Below are positions 53,054 to 61,556 of a stretch of DNA of 64,000 nucleotides, piece by piece. This DNA comes from Pedobacter chinensis (GTDB lineage: Bacteria > Bacteroidota > Bacteroidia > Sphingobacteriales > Sphingobacteriaceae): contig NZ_QPKV01000002.1 in assembly GCF_003339865.1 (NCBI RefSeq), positions 186,001 through 250,000 on the forward strand, given 5' to 3'. Both the position numbers and the translations under genes were made by a program. The stretch's first letter is position 1. Each line of letters begins with the position of its first letter. The notes under the pieces are model-generated. The model saw only the letters and a list, made by a program, of their open reading frames with translations. It was not told where the DNA came from and searched no databases.

Positions 53054-54424
53054 ATGCAAGATTTGAATTTCAAGCCCAAAGCTTTTTTGTTCGATTTAAA
53101 TGGAACAATGGTAAATGATATGAAGTATCATACCTTAGCCTGGCATTCGATTATAAATGAAGATTTAGGTGCAAATCTGGACTATGAAACTGTTAAAAAA
53201 GAAATGTATGGCAAAAACAAAGAAGTTTTAGAACGCGTTTTTGGTCATGATAAATTTAGTGCCGATGAAGTGGAAAGATTATCGGTTAACAAGGAAAAAC
53301 GATATCAGGAAGGGTATTTACCACATTTGGCTTTGATTAACGGTTTAGATCATTTTTTGAAGAAAGCGGAGGCAAACAATATTTTAATGGCTATTGGTTC
53401 TGCTGCCATTCCTTTTAACATCGATTTTGTGGTAGATGGATTACATATTCGTGATTATCTGACTGCGATTATCAGTGCCGATGATGTTAAAACCAGTAAA
53501 CCTGATCCTGAAACATTTTTAAAGGCAGCGGCAGCCCTGAAAGTAAAGCCAGCTGATTGTCTGGTTTTTGAAGATGCACCAAAAGGTGTGGAATCGGCCC
53601 TCAATGCTGGAATGAAATGCATGGTATTGACCACAACCCACACTATTGAAGAATTTAATGGATATCCTAACATTTTAGGCTATATTACCGATTACAACGA
53701 CAAAAAATTAAGCTCTCTTTTTAAAATGGCAAAATATTTAAATCAGAAACCAGTACTTGTTGCTGTAGATTGCATCATTTTTGGCTACGATGGAGATCAG
53801 CTTAAACTTTTGGTTATTAAAAGAGCAATTGAGCCCGTAAAAGACCAATGGAGTTTAATGGGTGGTTTTATCAGTGAAAATGAAGATCTGGATGGCGCTG
53901 CAAAACGAATTCTTTTAGAATTAACGGGCCTTCACGATGTATATCTGGAGCAACTCCATACTTATGGTCGCCCCGATCGTGATCCAATTGAACGAACGGT
54001 TTCAGTGGTATATTTTGCACTGATTGATATTAATAAATATAGCAAACAAATTAATGATCAATACCATGCAGAATGGTTTAAGCTGAAAGAGGTACCTGCA
54101 TTAATTTTTGACCACAATGAAATGGTTAAAGCAGCAATGGCTAAAATCCGTTATCAGGCAGCACTCCATCCTATCTTATTTGAGCTTTTGCCCAAGAAAT
54201 TTACCATCCCACAATTGCAGGCACTGTATGAGCAGGTTTATGATTCGCCAATTGATAATCGTAACTTCATTCGTAAAATTACTGCAAGCGGGCTGTTAAT
54301 TAAGCAAACTGAAAAAGACAAATCAAGTTCGCGACGTGGTGCCTTCTATTTTAAACTGGATAGAAACAAGCACAAGGCACAATTTCAGTCATTTCTGAAT
54401 TTTATTCCCAGACCAGAAAAATAA
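53054..54424 (+). CDS. HAD phosphatase-like, NUDIX and winged-helix fusion protein
   Basis: A 456-aa fusion. Residues 1-~215 are a beta-phosphoglucomutase-like HAD domain, but motif I reads FDLNGTMV: the nucleophile Asp14 is there while the +2 acid/base Asp is Asn. TSKPDPETF and FEDAPKGVESA (motifs III and IV) are intact. Residues ~225-370 form a NUDIX domain whose box (from GGFISENEDLDG to LLELTGL) has RILLEL in place of REUxEE, losing most metal ligands. A C-terminal NrtR-like winged helix follows (FTIPQLQALYEQVYDSPIDN, RGAFYFKL). It is probably a sugar- or phosphosugar-responsive transcription factor, divergent from galM. The architecture is clear; the role is inferred. Confidence 0.85.
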   Translation: MQDLNFKPKAFLFDLNGTMVNDMKYHTLAWHSIINEDLGANLDYETVKKEMYGKNKEVLERVFGHDKFSADEVERLSVNKEKRYQEGYLPHLALINGLDHFLKKAEANNILMAIGSAAIPFNIDFVVDGLHIRDYLTAIISADDVKTSKPDPETFLKAAAALKVKPADCLVFEDAPKGVESALNAGMKCMVLTTTHTIEEFNGYPNILGYITDYNDKKLSSLFKMAKYLNQKPVLVAVDCIIFGYDGDQLKLLVIKRAIEPVKDQWSLMGGFISENEDLDGAAKRILLELTGLHDVYLEQLHTYGRPDRDPIERTVSVVYFALIDINKYSKQINDQYHAEWFKLKEVPALIFDHNEMVKAAMAKIRYQAALHPILFELLPKKFTIPQLQALYEQVYDSPIDNRNFIRKITASGLLIKQTEKDKSSSRRGAFYFKLDRNKHKAQFQSFLNFIPRPEK

Positions 54425-54534
54425 TTTAAAAAAACATTTACCTTATAAGGGGTGTTACAAAATTATTAATCAAGCACTTGACTTGCCATTTTTTCAACAT
54501 CAAATAAAACAGCTTAAATAATTGCAAAAAATTA

Positions 54535-54565
54535 TTTGCACGATTAATATTTATCTCTATATTTG
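54535..54565 (+). promoter_or_regulatory. Exact-consensus promoter of tRNA-Lys
   Basis: TTTG at 54535-54538, a 19-bp spacer and TATATTTG at 54558-54565 match the Bacteroidota consensus TTTG-N19-TAnnTTTG. Transcription would begin around 54572, about 17 bp before the mature tRNA. Confidence 0.85.
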
Positions 54566-54588
54566 CACCTCCTTAAACAAAAGGAAAT

Positions 54589-54661
54589 GATTCCGTAGCT
54601 CAGCTGGTAGAGCATTACACTTTTAATGTAGTGGTCCTGGGTTCGAATCCCAGCGGGATCA
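54589..54661 (+). tRNA. tRNA-Lys (anticodon TTT)
   Basis: A complete cloverleaf of 73 nt: acceptor GATTCCG / CGGGATC (one G-U pair), D arm GCTC/GAGC, anticodon stem TTACA/TGTAG around loop CTTTTAA (anticodon TTT), and T arm CTGGG TTCGAAT CCCAG. The discriminator base is A and CCA is not encoded. It sits just before an integrase gene and is the probable attachment site of the island. Confidence 0.97.
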
Positions 54662-54685
54662 CAAGAAACAATATCAAAGAGAACT

Positions 54686-54719
54686 AAAACCCTGCAAATC
54701 AAATGATTGCAGGGTTTTT
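54686..54719 (+). terminator. Rho-independent terminator of tRNA-Lys
   Basis: Stem AAAACCCTGCAA / TTGCAGGGTTTT (12 bp), possibly extended by TCA/TGA in the loop, followed by T residues. Confidence 0.88.
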
Positions 54720-54909
54720 GCTTTTGCGGGTTATGCCAAAATATGCACGAAATCGCATATAAAATGTGCGTCATTCGGAGCGTCGTTCTTTATAATATCA
54801 AACTCCCCTAATTTATATTAAAGTATTGATATTCAACTAGTTTAATAGATAAACATCTTGTGTGAATGGAACTGCAAAGCTATTTTTGTTTAACCTTAAT
54901 GTTATCGTT

Positions 54910-56232
54910 ATGAAAACTAATTTTAGCGTGCTTTTCTTTTTGAAAAGGCCAAAAAACTACACAAAAGGGGCTGTTTACTTTATCTTTTTAAGAATTACGG
55001 TTGACGGGATTCGTGCGGAAATGTCAACAAGCAGAAATTGCGAGCCAGAGCGGTGGAATGCAAAAGCCGGAAAAGTCATCGGTACAAAGGAAGAAGTTAA
55101 AATACTGAATGCCTATCTGGAAAATATGAAAGCGGAAGTTTATGCAGCACATAGCCAGCTAAGCGTGGATGGAGCAGAAATAACCGCCGATAGTGTAAAA
55201 TGCAAATTCTTGGGCAAAGAAGAAAAAGCACACACCATATTGGAGGCCATTAAAACCCACAATGAAAAAATGAAAGCATTGGTGGAGAAAGAAGAATATG
55301 CGCCTGGAACGCTTAGAAGATTCGAGGTGCTGGAAAGACATGTGGAAGAATACATTGCCGCCAAATACAATAAATCGGACTTTAACGTAAAACGTATAGA
55401 CCACGAGTTTATCGACGGTTTTGACTTCTACCTGCATACGGTAAAGGAAAATGATACCAATACGGCAAACAAGCATATTAAAAATCTCAAAAAGATCGTC
55501 AGCATCTGCCGGAAATATAAATGGATCAGTACTGACCCATTCTTTGGCCATACGTTAAAATCCAAACCTGTCCACAGGGAGTTTTTAACCGCTGATGAAT
55601 TGCAGAAGATTACCCAAAAACAGTTTACTACTAACAGGTTATCGCAGGTACGGGACTTTTTTCTGTTCAGTTGCTACACTGGACTTTCCTATGCGGATGT
55701 TCAAAAACTTAAACTAGCCGATGTAAGTATTGGGGTTGACGGAGAAAGGTGGATATTTACCTACCGAAAAAAAACAGATACAAGGGTGGCAATACCCTTG
55801 CTTCCAATAGCGGCAAGTATTCTTGATAAATATAAAGATCATCCTTATTGCCTCCTTAACAACAGGGCTTTACCAATTTCCAGCAATCAAAAGATGAACG
55901 AATACCTAGTCGAAATTGCGGCACTTTCTGGGGTTAATAAAACATTGGGCAACCGGATAGCAAAACGGACTTTTGGTACTACGGTAACTTTATTGAATGG
56001 CGTACCTATCGAAAGCGTGTCTAAAATGCTTGGTCACACCAACATACGTACCACGCAATTATATGCAAAGGTATTGGACACCAAAGTAAGTGAAGATATG
56101 GCGCCGCTTATGGGAAAATTTGTTGCCCAACATATCAAAGCTAATGAAGTGACCGAATCGAAAATAAGCGAAGACATTGCCTTAATCCGGGAAAAATATA
56201 TAGTAAAAACTTATATGGAAGAAGCTTTCTGA
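54910..56232 (+). CDS. Tyrosine-recombinase integrase with altered catalytic motif
   Basis: Site-specific integrase of 440 aa from the ATG at 54910 (MKTNFSVLFFLKRPKNYTKG). Arm-type N-terminal and SAM-like core-binding domains are followed by the catalytic domain. The first Arg position has Ser (SCYTGLSYADVQKL), as in IntDOT-type enzymes. The usual HMARHTF box reads RIAKRTFGTT, so the His and second Arg are replaced by Arg and Lys. The LGHTNIRTTQLYAKV segment with the nucleophile Tyr is intact. The gene lies 250 bp after tRNA-Lys and transcribes away from it. It may be inactive or weakly active; the reading frame is otherwise intact. Confidence 0.9.
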   Translation: MKTNFSVLFFLKRPKNYTKGAVYFIFLRITVDGIRAEMSTSRNCEPERWNAKAGKVIGTKEEVKILNAYLENMKAEVYAAHSQLSVDGAEITADSVKCKFLGKEEKAHTILEAIKTHNEKMKALVEKEEYAPGTLRRFEVLERHVEEYIAAKYNKSDFNVKRIDHEFIDGFDFYLHTVKENDTNTANKHIKNLKKIVSICRKYKWISTDPFFGHTLKSKPVHREFLTADELQKITQKQFTTNRLSQVRDFFLFSCYTGLSYADVQKLKLADVSIGVDGERWIFTYRKKTDTRVAIPLLPIAASILDKYKDHPYCLLNNRALPISSNQKMNEYLVEIAALSGVNKTLGNRIAKRTFGTTVTLLNGVPIESVSKMLGHTNIRTTQLYAKVLDTKVSEDMAPLMGKFVAQHIKANEVTESKISEDIALIREKYIVKTYMEEAF

Positions 56233-56901
56233 CTTTCTGTAAAAGAATTAATACCAATTTGTTTTGTATTTGTTAAGGGGTTGCAATAATTGCACCCCTT
56301 TAGTATTTGGATATGCTCGCCCCATAAACGAGGCTTTAGGGGAATGTCATAATAAACATATTTTGGTAGCAGATCGCAGAATAATTTGCTTTTTTCAATA
56401 CAATAACAATTTAATAGGTATATTAGCGGCAGGAAATGGTGTCCTTCCTATTCAACCGCTTTTAAAAGCTGATGGCGCCTACAATATACTCCAATGGGTA
56501 ATTAAGCCTAATGGAATAAACTATTGTAGGTGAAAAAAAATAAGTCAGTATCAGCTCAGCCTTCTTTCCCTTTTTCAGGAAACAATATTTTCGGATTTTG
56601 TCTTAAACAAAGAATGCCTAATTGGTCACTGCAATTTGTTAGAATGCAGCAAATTCGACCTATCTATTTTAATCGAGGCTATTCCAATTTTCCTTATTCC
56701 CCAACCTTCGATAGTAAAGGATCAGAGCCCCTATTATTCTTAATGCATTTATTATTTATACGGCAAAAATTCAAGCTTAGACCCTCTTAAAAGACGTAAT
56801 ACCCATTGACTTTTCTTGCAAAGAATTAAAGTGTATGGAATTCCGATCATCCTTTTAATCCATCTAAAAAAAAATAAATATCATCGTTTAAATCTAAAAA
56901 T
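56233..56901. other. 669-bp region without recognisable gene
   Basis: After the integrase terminator there are two overlapping open frames (56264-56533 and 56530-56790) of 89 and 86 codons. Neither has an ATG-led conserved domain that I recognise. Base composition differs little from the surroundings. The last ~110 bp before eno are AT-rich and must contain its promoter. I see no fluoride-riboswitch-like fold there. This could be decayed cargo or recombination debris. Confidence 0.6.
56276..56303 (+). terminator. Rho-independent terminator of the integrase
   Basis: Stem AGGGG-TGCAA / TTGCA-CCCCT with one bulged T and loop TAA, followed by TTT. It lies 43 bp after the integrase stop. Confidence 0.7.
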
Positions 56902-58182
56902 ATGAAATTAACAAAAATTCATGCCCGCGAGATCCTAGATTCAAGAGGAAATCCTACTGTAGAGGTAGAAATGACACTAAATGGAGTTACGGCAAGAGGA
57001 ATTTCTCCTTCCGGTGCGAGTACGGGGCAAAAAGAAGCAGTTGAACTAAGGGATGGAGATCCTAAACGTTATAATGGTAAAGGGGTGGAAAAAGCGGTGA
57101 ATGGAATTAATATAGAGGTAAGAAAATCCCTTGTTGGCTTATCTTTTGACAATCAGGATGATTTTGACAAACATTTGATTGCTCTTGACGGAACTGAAAA
57201 CAAATCAAGGTTGGGTGCCAATGCAATGCTGGCAGCTTCTATTGCCTATGCCAGAACATCATCCGTTGCAAACAATATACCATTATACAGACAACTTGTA
57301 GACAAGGAAAATTATGTGATGCCCGTTCCCTGCATGAATGTTATTAACGGTGGAAGACATTCTGATAACAATATAGATTTTCAGGAATTTATGATTGCTC
57401 CACATAATGCTCCTTCATTTAAGGAAAGCCTCCGCATGGGAGAAGAAGTTTTTCATTCATTGAGAAGTTTGTTGAAAAGCAAGGGGTATTATACCGGAGT
57501 TGGCGATGAAGGTGGATTCGCACCTAATTTGAATTCAAATGAAGAGGCTGTCCAAATCATAATGGAAGCTATAGTTCAGGCAGGATTAACTCCCGGTAGA
57601 GATGTTTCGCTTTGTCTTGATCCGGCAACCAGCGAAATGTGGAAGGACGGTAAATATGAATTTTATAAAAGTTCAAAAGAAACAATTAATACAGATGAAA
57701 TGATCATTTTTTGGCAAGAATGGCTAAACTCATATCCTATAATACTATTGGAAGACGGACTGGGTGAAAATGATTGGCAAGGCTGGGAAAAGCTCACACG
57801 CATCTTGGGAGATAAGGTTGAACTAGTTGGCGACGATATATTTTGCACCAATCCAAAAATTATTCAACAGGGAATTAGTCAGAAAATAGCTAATAGTGTT
57901 TTAATAAAACTGAACCAGATCGGCACTGTTTCTGAAACGCTAATGGCAGTAGAACTTGCGCAAAGCAATGGCTATAATTGCTTTATTTCGCATCGCAGTG
58001 GCGAAACTGAAGATACAACCATAGCAGATCTTGTTGTAGCGACAGGTGCGGGACATATCAAAACCGGAAGCGGTTGTAGATCTGAAAGGGTTGCCAAATT
58101 TAATCAGCTGCTACGTATTGAGGAAGAGCTAGGCGCTCAAGCCACATTTGCAGGAATAAACACATTTTATAAAAAATTATAA
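56902..58182 (+). CDS. eno: Enolase (island copy)
   Basis: Converts 2-phosphoglycerate to phosphoenolpyruvate, 426 aa. All catalytic elements are visible: GASTGQKEA, the His of HSDNNIDFQEFMIAP, GVGDEGGFAP, the metal ligands in CLDPATSEM, LLEDGLGENDW and VGDDIF, the Lys in LIKLNQIGTVSE, and SHRSGETEDT. It therefore looks active, though several flanks (VATGAGHIKTGSGCRSERVA) diverge from common bacterial enolases. Enolase is inhibited by fluoride plus phosphate, and the next gene is a CLC-F antiporter 22 bp downstream, so this copy probably serves fluoride tolerance. A housekeeping copy is expected elsewhere but not visible. Confidence 0.95.
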   Translation: MKLTKIHAREILDSRGNPTVEVEMTLNGVTARGISPSGASTGQKEAVELRDGDPKRYNGKGVEKAVNGINIEVRKSLVGLSFDNQDDFDKHLIALDGTENKSRLGANAMLAASIAYARTSSVANNIPLYRQLVDKENYVMPVPCMNVINGGRHSDNNIDFQEFMIAPHNAPSFKESLRMGEEVFHSLRSLLKSKGYYTGVGDEGGFAPNLNSNEEAVQIIMEAIVQAGLTPGRDVSLCLDPATSEMWKDGKYEFYKSSKETINTDEMIIFWQEWLNSYPIILLEDGLGENDWQGWEKLTRILGDKVELVGDDIFCTNPKIIQQGISQKIANSVLIKLNQIGTVSETLMAVELAQSNGYNCFISHRSGETEDTTIADLVVATGAGHIKTGSGCRSERVAKFNQLLRIEEELGAQATFAGINTFYKKL

Positions 58183-58204
58183 TTTTGAACATCAATTATC
58201 AATG

Positions 58205-59500
58205 ATGAAAAACAAATTTTCATTCGAGCATTTCCATATTTTAAAATTTTCAGTTCGCTGGACATTACTGATTCTTCCTATTGCGATAGCAATAGGAAGT
58301 ACTGTTGCCTTATTTCTTTGGCTACTAAACTGGGCTATTCATTTTCGGTTCAGCCATACCTGGCTACTTTACCTTTTGCCAATTGCCGGGGTAGCCATCC
58401 ATTTCATATACAGATCTGTTGGTAGGTCTTCGGAAAAAGGCAACAATCTGATAATGGATGAGATCCATCAACCAGGTGGTGGTGTACCCCCACAGATGAC
58501 GCCCGTGATATTAATCACAACAGTAATTACTCATCTATTTGGGGGCTCGGCCGGACGCGAAGGTACAGCAGTACAAATCGGCGGAAGTATTGCTGGGATG
58601 TTTAGCAAGTGGTTTAAGTTGAATGAGCTTGATACGAAGATTGTCTTGACAGCGGGAATAGCGGCTGGTTTCGGTGCGGTATTTGGCACCCCACTAACAG
58701 GTGCAGTATTTGCAATGGAGGTGCTTACAATAGGAAAGATCAAATACAATGCACTTCTCCCTGTGTTGATTGCAAGTGTGATCGGAGATTTGACAGTTTC
58801 TGCATGGGGAATTCATCATACTTTATATCATATTGACATTTTGCCTAAAAGTGACTATGTTCTTTCCAGTTACCTGCCGCTAGACATTCTTTTGCTGGCC
58901 AAGATCATTTTTGCTTCTGCATTGTTCGGTTTGGCTAGTTATCTTTTTGCTACAGCGGTACATAAAATTAAAGCCTTCTTCTCCAAAGTAATTAAAACAC
59001 AATGGTTGATACCTGTCATCGGAGGGTTAATAATTATCGGGCTAACCCTGGTCATCGGCAAACCTGATTATTTAAGTTTAGGTGTCGATGGCGAATATCC
59101 TGGGGCAATCACAATTCCTTCTGCTTTTCATCTTGGTGGTGCTGATACTTGGAGCTGGTTATGGAAAACAATATATACAACGCTAACCTTAGGAACAGGC
59201 TTTAAGGGCGGAGAGGTTACACCTTTATTTTACATCGGAGCTACTTTAGGCAATGCACTCTCCATATTATTGGATGCGCCCGTTAGCCTCTTTGCTGCGT
59301 TAGGTTTTATAGCTGTTTTTGCTGGTGCAACAAATACACCGCTTGCCTGTACAATTATGGGGGTTGAACTTTTTGGAAGTGAATACACTTTGTTTTTTGC
59401 AGTCGCTTGTTTTACCGCTTATTTATTTAGTGGTAGTTCTGGAATCTATTCAGCACAGCGTATTGCTGTTCCAAAAATATTTATTGGCAATAAAGTTTAA
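58205..59500 (+). CDS. CLC-F type fluoride/proton antiporter
   Basis: Inner-membrane CLC-family transporter of 431 aa from the second of two adjacent ATG codons (the first is at 58202). The selectivity sequence is GNNLIMDEIH near residue 80 rather than the chloride-type GSGIP, which marks the CLC-F subfamily that exports fluoride in exchange for protons. The gating glutamate lies in GGSAGREGTAVQIGG, and GTGFKGGEVTPLFYIGATLG replaces the usual GxFxP region. No CBS domains follow. It is co-transcribed with the enolase gene (22-bp gap). The subfamily assignment rests on motif reading and is strong; transport is not shown. Confidence 0.88.
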   Translation: MKNKFSFEHFHILKFSVRWTLLILPIAIAIGSTVALFLWLLNWAIHFRFSHTWLLYLLPIAGVAIHFIYRSVGRSSEKGNNLIMDEIHQPGGGVPPQMTPVILITTVITHLFGGSAGREGTAVQIGGSIAGMFSKWFKLNELDTKIVLTAGIAAGFGAVFGTPLTGAVFAMEVLTIGKIKYNALLPVLIASVIGDLTVSAWGIHHTLYHIDILPKSDYVLSSYLPLDILLLAKIIFASALFGLASYLFATAVHKIKAFFSKVIKTQWLIPVIGGLIIIGLTLVIGKPDYLSLGVDGEYPGAITIPSAFHLGGADTWSWLWKTIYTTLTLGTGFKGGEVTPLFYIGATLGNALSILLDAPVSLFAALGFIAVFAGATNTPLACTIMGVELFGSEYTLFFAVACFTAYLFSGSSGIYSAQRIAVPKIFIGNKV

Positions 59501-59630
59501 TGGTTAGGGAAGTATCATTTAACACATTTATAAAATGTCACCTTATGCATTTCCAAATAAGGGAAAACTACGATCTTATGCAGAAATAGCCGAAAATTCA
59601 TAAGATAAGCCGCAGATTAAGATCACAAAA

Positions 59631-59690
59631 TTGCCTGTTCATGTTGTACATGATATAATCTATGTATACTTTATTCATGAACAGGCATTT
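59631..59690. terminator. Long-loop inverted repeat between convergent genes
   Basis: TGCCTGTTCATG (59632-59643) and CATGAACAGGCA (59676-59687) form a perfect 12-bp stem around a 32-nt loop that can itself pair partly (GTACAT with ATGTATAC). It lies between the antiporter and SulP genes and probably ends both transcripts. Confidence 0.65.
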
Positions 59691-59698
59691 AATTTATA

Positions 59699-61243
59699 TT
59701 ATTGTCGCTTGTCAGTCGCTACCTGGTAAGTTGGATCTTCAATGATGTTCACATCAATAATGTCTCCAGCATTTTTTAGCAATAGTATGCAATCTTTACT
59801 AAGGTGCTTTAAATGAAGTTTTTTACCCAGCTGATGGTATCTCTCGGTAAGTTTATTCAATGCTTCTATGCCGCTCATATCGGCAACCCTGCTTTCTTTA
59901 AAATCAATAATGACTTCATTGGAATCCTCCTGTACGTCGAATTTCTCATTAAATGCTGCAACGGAACCGAAAAATAGCGGGCCATAGATCTCATAATGCT
60001 TCACACCATTTTCGTCTATATATTTTTTTGCACGGATTCGTTTTGCACTTTCCCAGGCGAATACCAATGCTGATATAATTACGCCTATCAAGACCGCTAA
60101 GGCCAGGTTATGAAGCCAAATTGTAATCACCGCAACCAGTATTCCGACAAAAATATCTTGTTTGGGCATTCTGTTGATGATACGGAAACTAACCCATTCA
60201 AACGTTCCTATCGCTACCATAATCATAACTCCGGTTAAGGCTGCCATTGGTACACGCTCAATAATTGGCGCACCAAATAAAATAATGGCTAAGATAGTAA
60301 GAGAAGCAATTATACCCGACAACCTGGCTCTTGCACCAGCGGACAGGTTCACTAAAGTTTGGGCGATCATCGGACATCCTCCCATACCAAAGAAAAAGCC
60401 GTTAGCTATATTCGCTGCTCCCTGCGCAATGCACTCTTTGTTGCCGTTGCCCTTTGTACCCGTCATCTCATCTACCAGATTAACAGTAAGCAGGCCTTCA
60501 GTTAAACCTACCCCGGCCATAATCAACGCATATGGAAATATAACTTGAAGTGTCTCTAAATTAAACGGTATCATAGGAATATGAAAAGGTGGGAACCCTC
60601 CGCTAACAGATGCGATATCTTTAACCGTTTTTGTGTCAATATTTAATCCGAAGACCAACAGGAAAACAACGACAATAGCCACAAGTGATGGCGGGACAGC
60701 TTTTGTGATTTTAGGCAAAAAGACCACGATAGCAATGGTTAACAGAACAAGCCCCGCCATAATCATCAAAGGTGTACCACTTAGCCAACTAACCTGCCCA
60801 TTTACAACGGTTTTAAATTGTTCTAACTGCGCCATGAAGATAATTACCGCAAGACCATTTACAAACCCGTACATTACAGGTTGTGGTACAAGCCTGATAA
60901 ATTTTCCCAATTTAAGGACACCGACAAGTATTTGAATAATACCTGCTAGCGCAACGGCGGCAAATACATATTCGATGCCGTTGGATTTCATTAGTGCGAT
61001 GAGTACCACAACTGTTGCACCCGCACCACCTGAAACCAATCCTGGCCTACCGCCAAATATCGAGGTGATTAGCCCCATAATAAAGGCAGCATATAAGCCT
61101 ACCAGAGGAGGAAATCCGGCAAGTATGGCAAAGGATAAGGATTCCGGCATCATTGTCATCGCAACCGTTAAACCTGCAAGAATTTCATTTTTGTAATTAA
61201 TCTTTTGCGAAAAGTCAAAGAGACCTAGATAAGTTTTAGTCAT
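59699..61243 (-). CDS. SulP-family anion transporter with STAS domain
   Basis: Inner-membrane transporter of 514 aa for sulfate, bicarbonate or a similar anion. It starts MTKTYLGLFDFSQKINYKNE; the frame is open to 61315, but that extension lacks family similarity. Ten or more hydrophobic segments contain the SulP signatures AGLTVAMTMMPESLSFAILA, GLYAAFIMGLITSIFGGRPG and VPMAALTGVMIMVAIGTFEW. A C-terminal STAS domain follows (EVIIDFKESRVADMSGIEAL). It sits within the fluoride-type island on the opposite strand. Substrate unknown. Confidence 0.9.
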   Translation of the reverse strand: MTKTYLGLFDFSQKINYKNEILAGLTVAMTMMPESLSFAILAGFPPLVGLYAAFIMGLITSIFGGRPGLVSGGAGATVVVLIALMKSNGIEYVFAAVALAGIIQILVGVLKLGKFIRLVPQPVMYGFVNGLAVIIFMAQLEQFKTVVNGQVSWLSGTPLMIMAGLVLLTIAIVVFLPKITKAVPPSLVAIVVVFLLVFGLNIDTKTVKDIASVSGGFPPFHIPMIPFNLETLQVIFPYALIMAGVGLTEGLLTVNLVDEMTGTKGNGNKECIAQGAANIANGFFFGMGGCPMIAQTLVNLSAGARARLSGIIASLTILAIILFGAPIIERVPMAALTGVMIMVAIGTFEWVSFRIINRMPKQDIFVGILVAVITIWLHNLALAVLIGVIISALVFAWESAKRIRAKKYIDENGVKHYEIYGPLFFGSVAAFNEKFDVQEDSNEVIIDFKESRVADMSGIEALNKLTERYHQLGKKLHLKHLSKDCILLLKNAGDIIDVNIIEDPTYQVATDKRQ

Positions 61244-61556
61244 GTAATAAAGTATATAAGTGAAAAATAAAAGATTCAATAAAAATTTCGAACAGCATTT
61301 GGAGCTGAACGACATTTAAACTTTTAGAAATGCCAAAAGGAATTTCAAATAAAAAACTGTTTTAAAAATTTGGATATAGAGAATTTGCCTTGCTTAGAAC
61401 AGCTAGTGCATAAAAAGATGTACTGATATTAATCAGTGCTTTGTCACTCGGTTATATGAAACTTTATCCTTTTTTCTCATTTCGATTACTGCAAAGATAT
61501 AAAAAAACAGCATTTCTGCGAAAATGATTTATTTTATATATTCTATCTTTGGCGAT

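Noticed and set aside
54544..54774. A 76-codon minus-strand open frame
   Set aside because: It runs antisense through tRNA-Lys and its terminator; the CDPAGIRTQ-type peptide is the well-known artefact of translating a tRNA gene.
56790..56901. Fluoride riboswitch before eno
   Set aside because: I looked for the GATG and pseudoknot pairing pattern and the closing stem before the start codon but could not find a consistent fold; a covariance-model search would be decisive.
60162..60935. Two plus-strand open frames inside the SulP gene
   Set aside because: They are antisense to conserved transmembrane segments of SulP and have no domain of their own.
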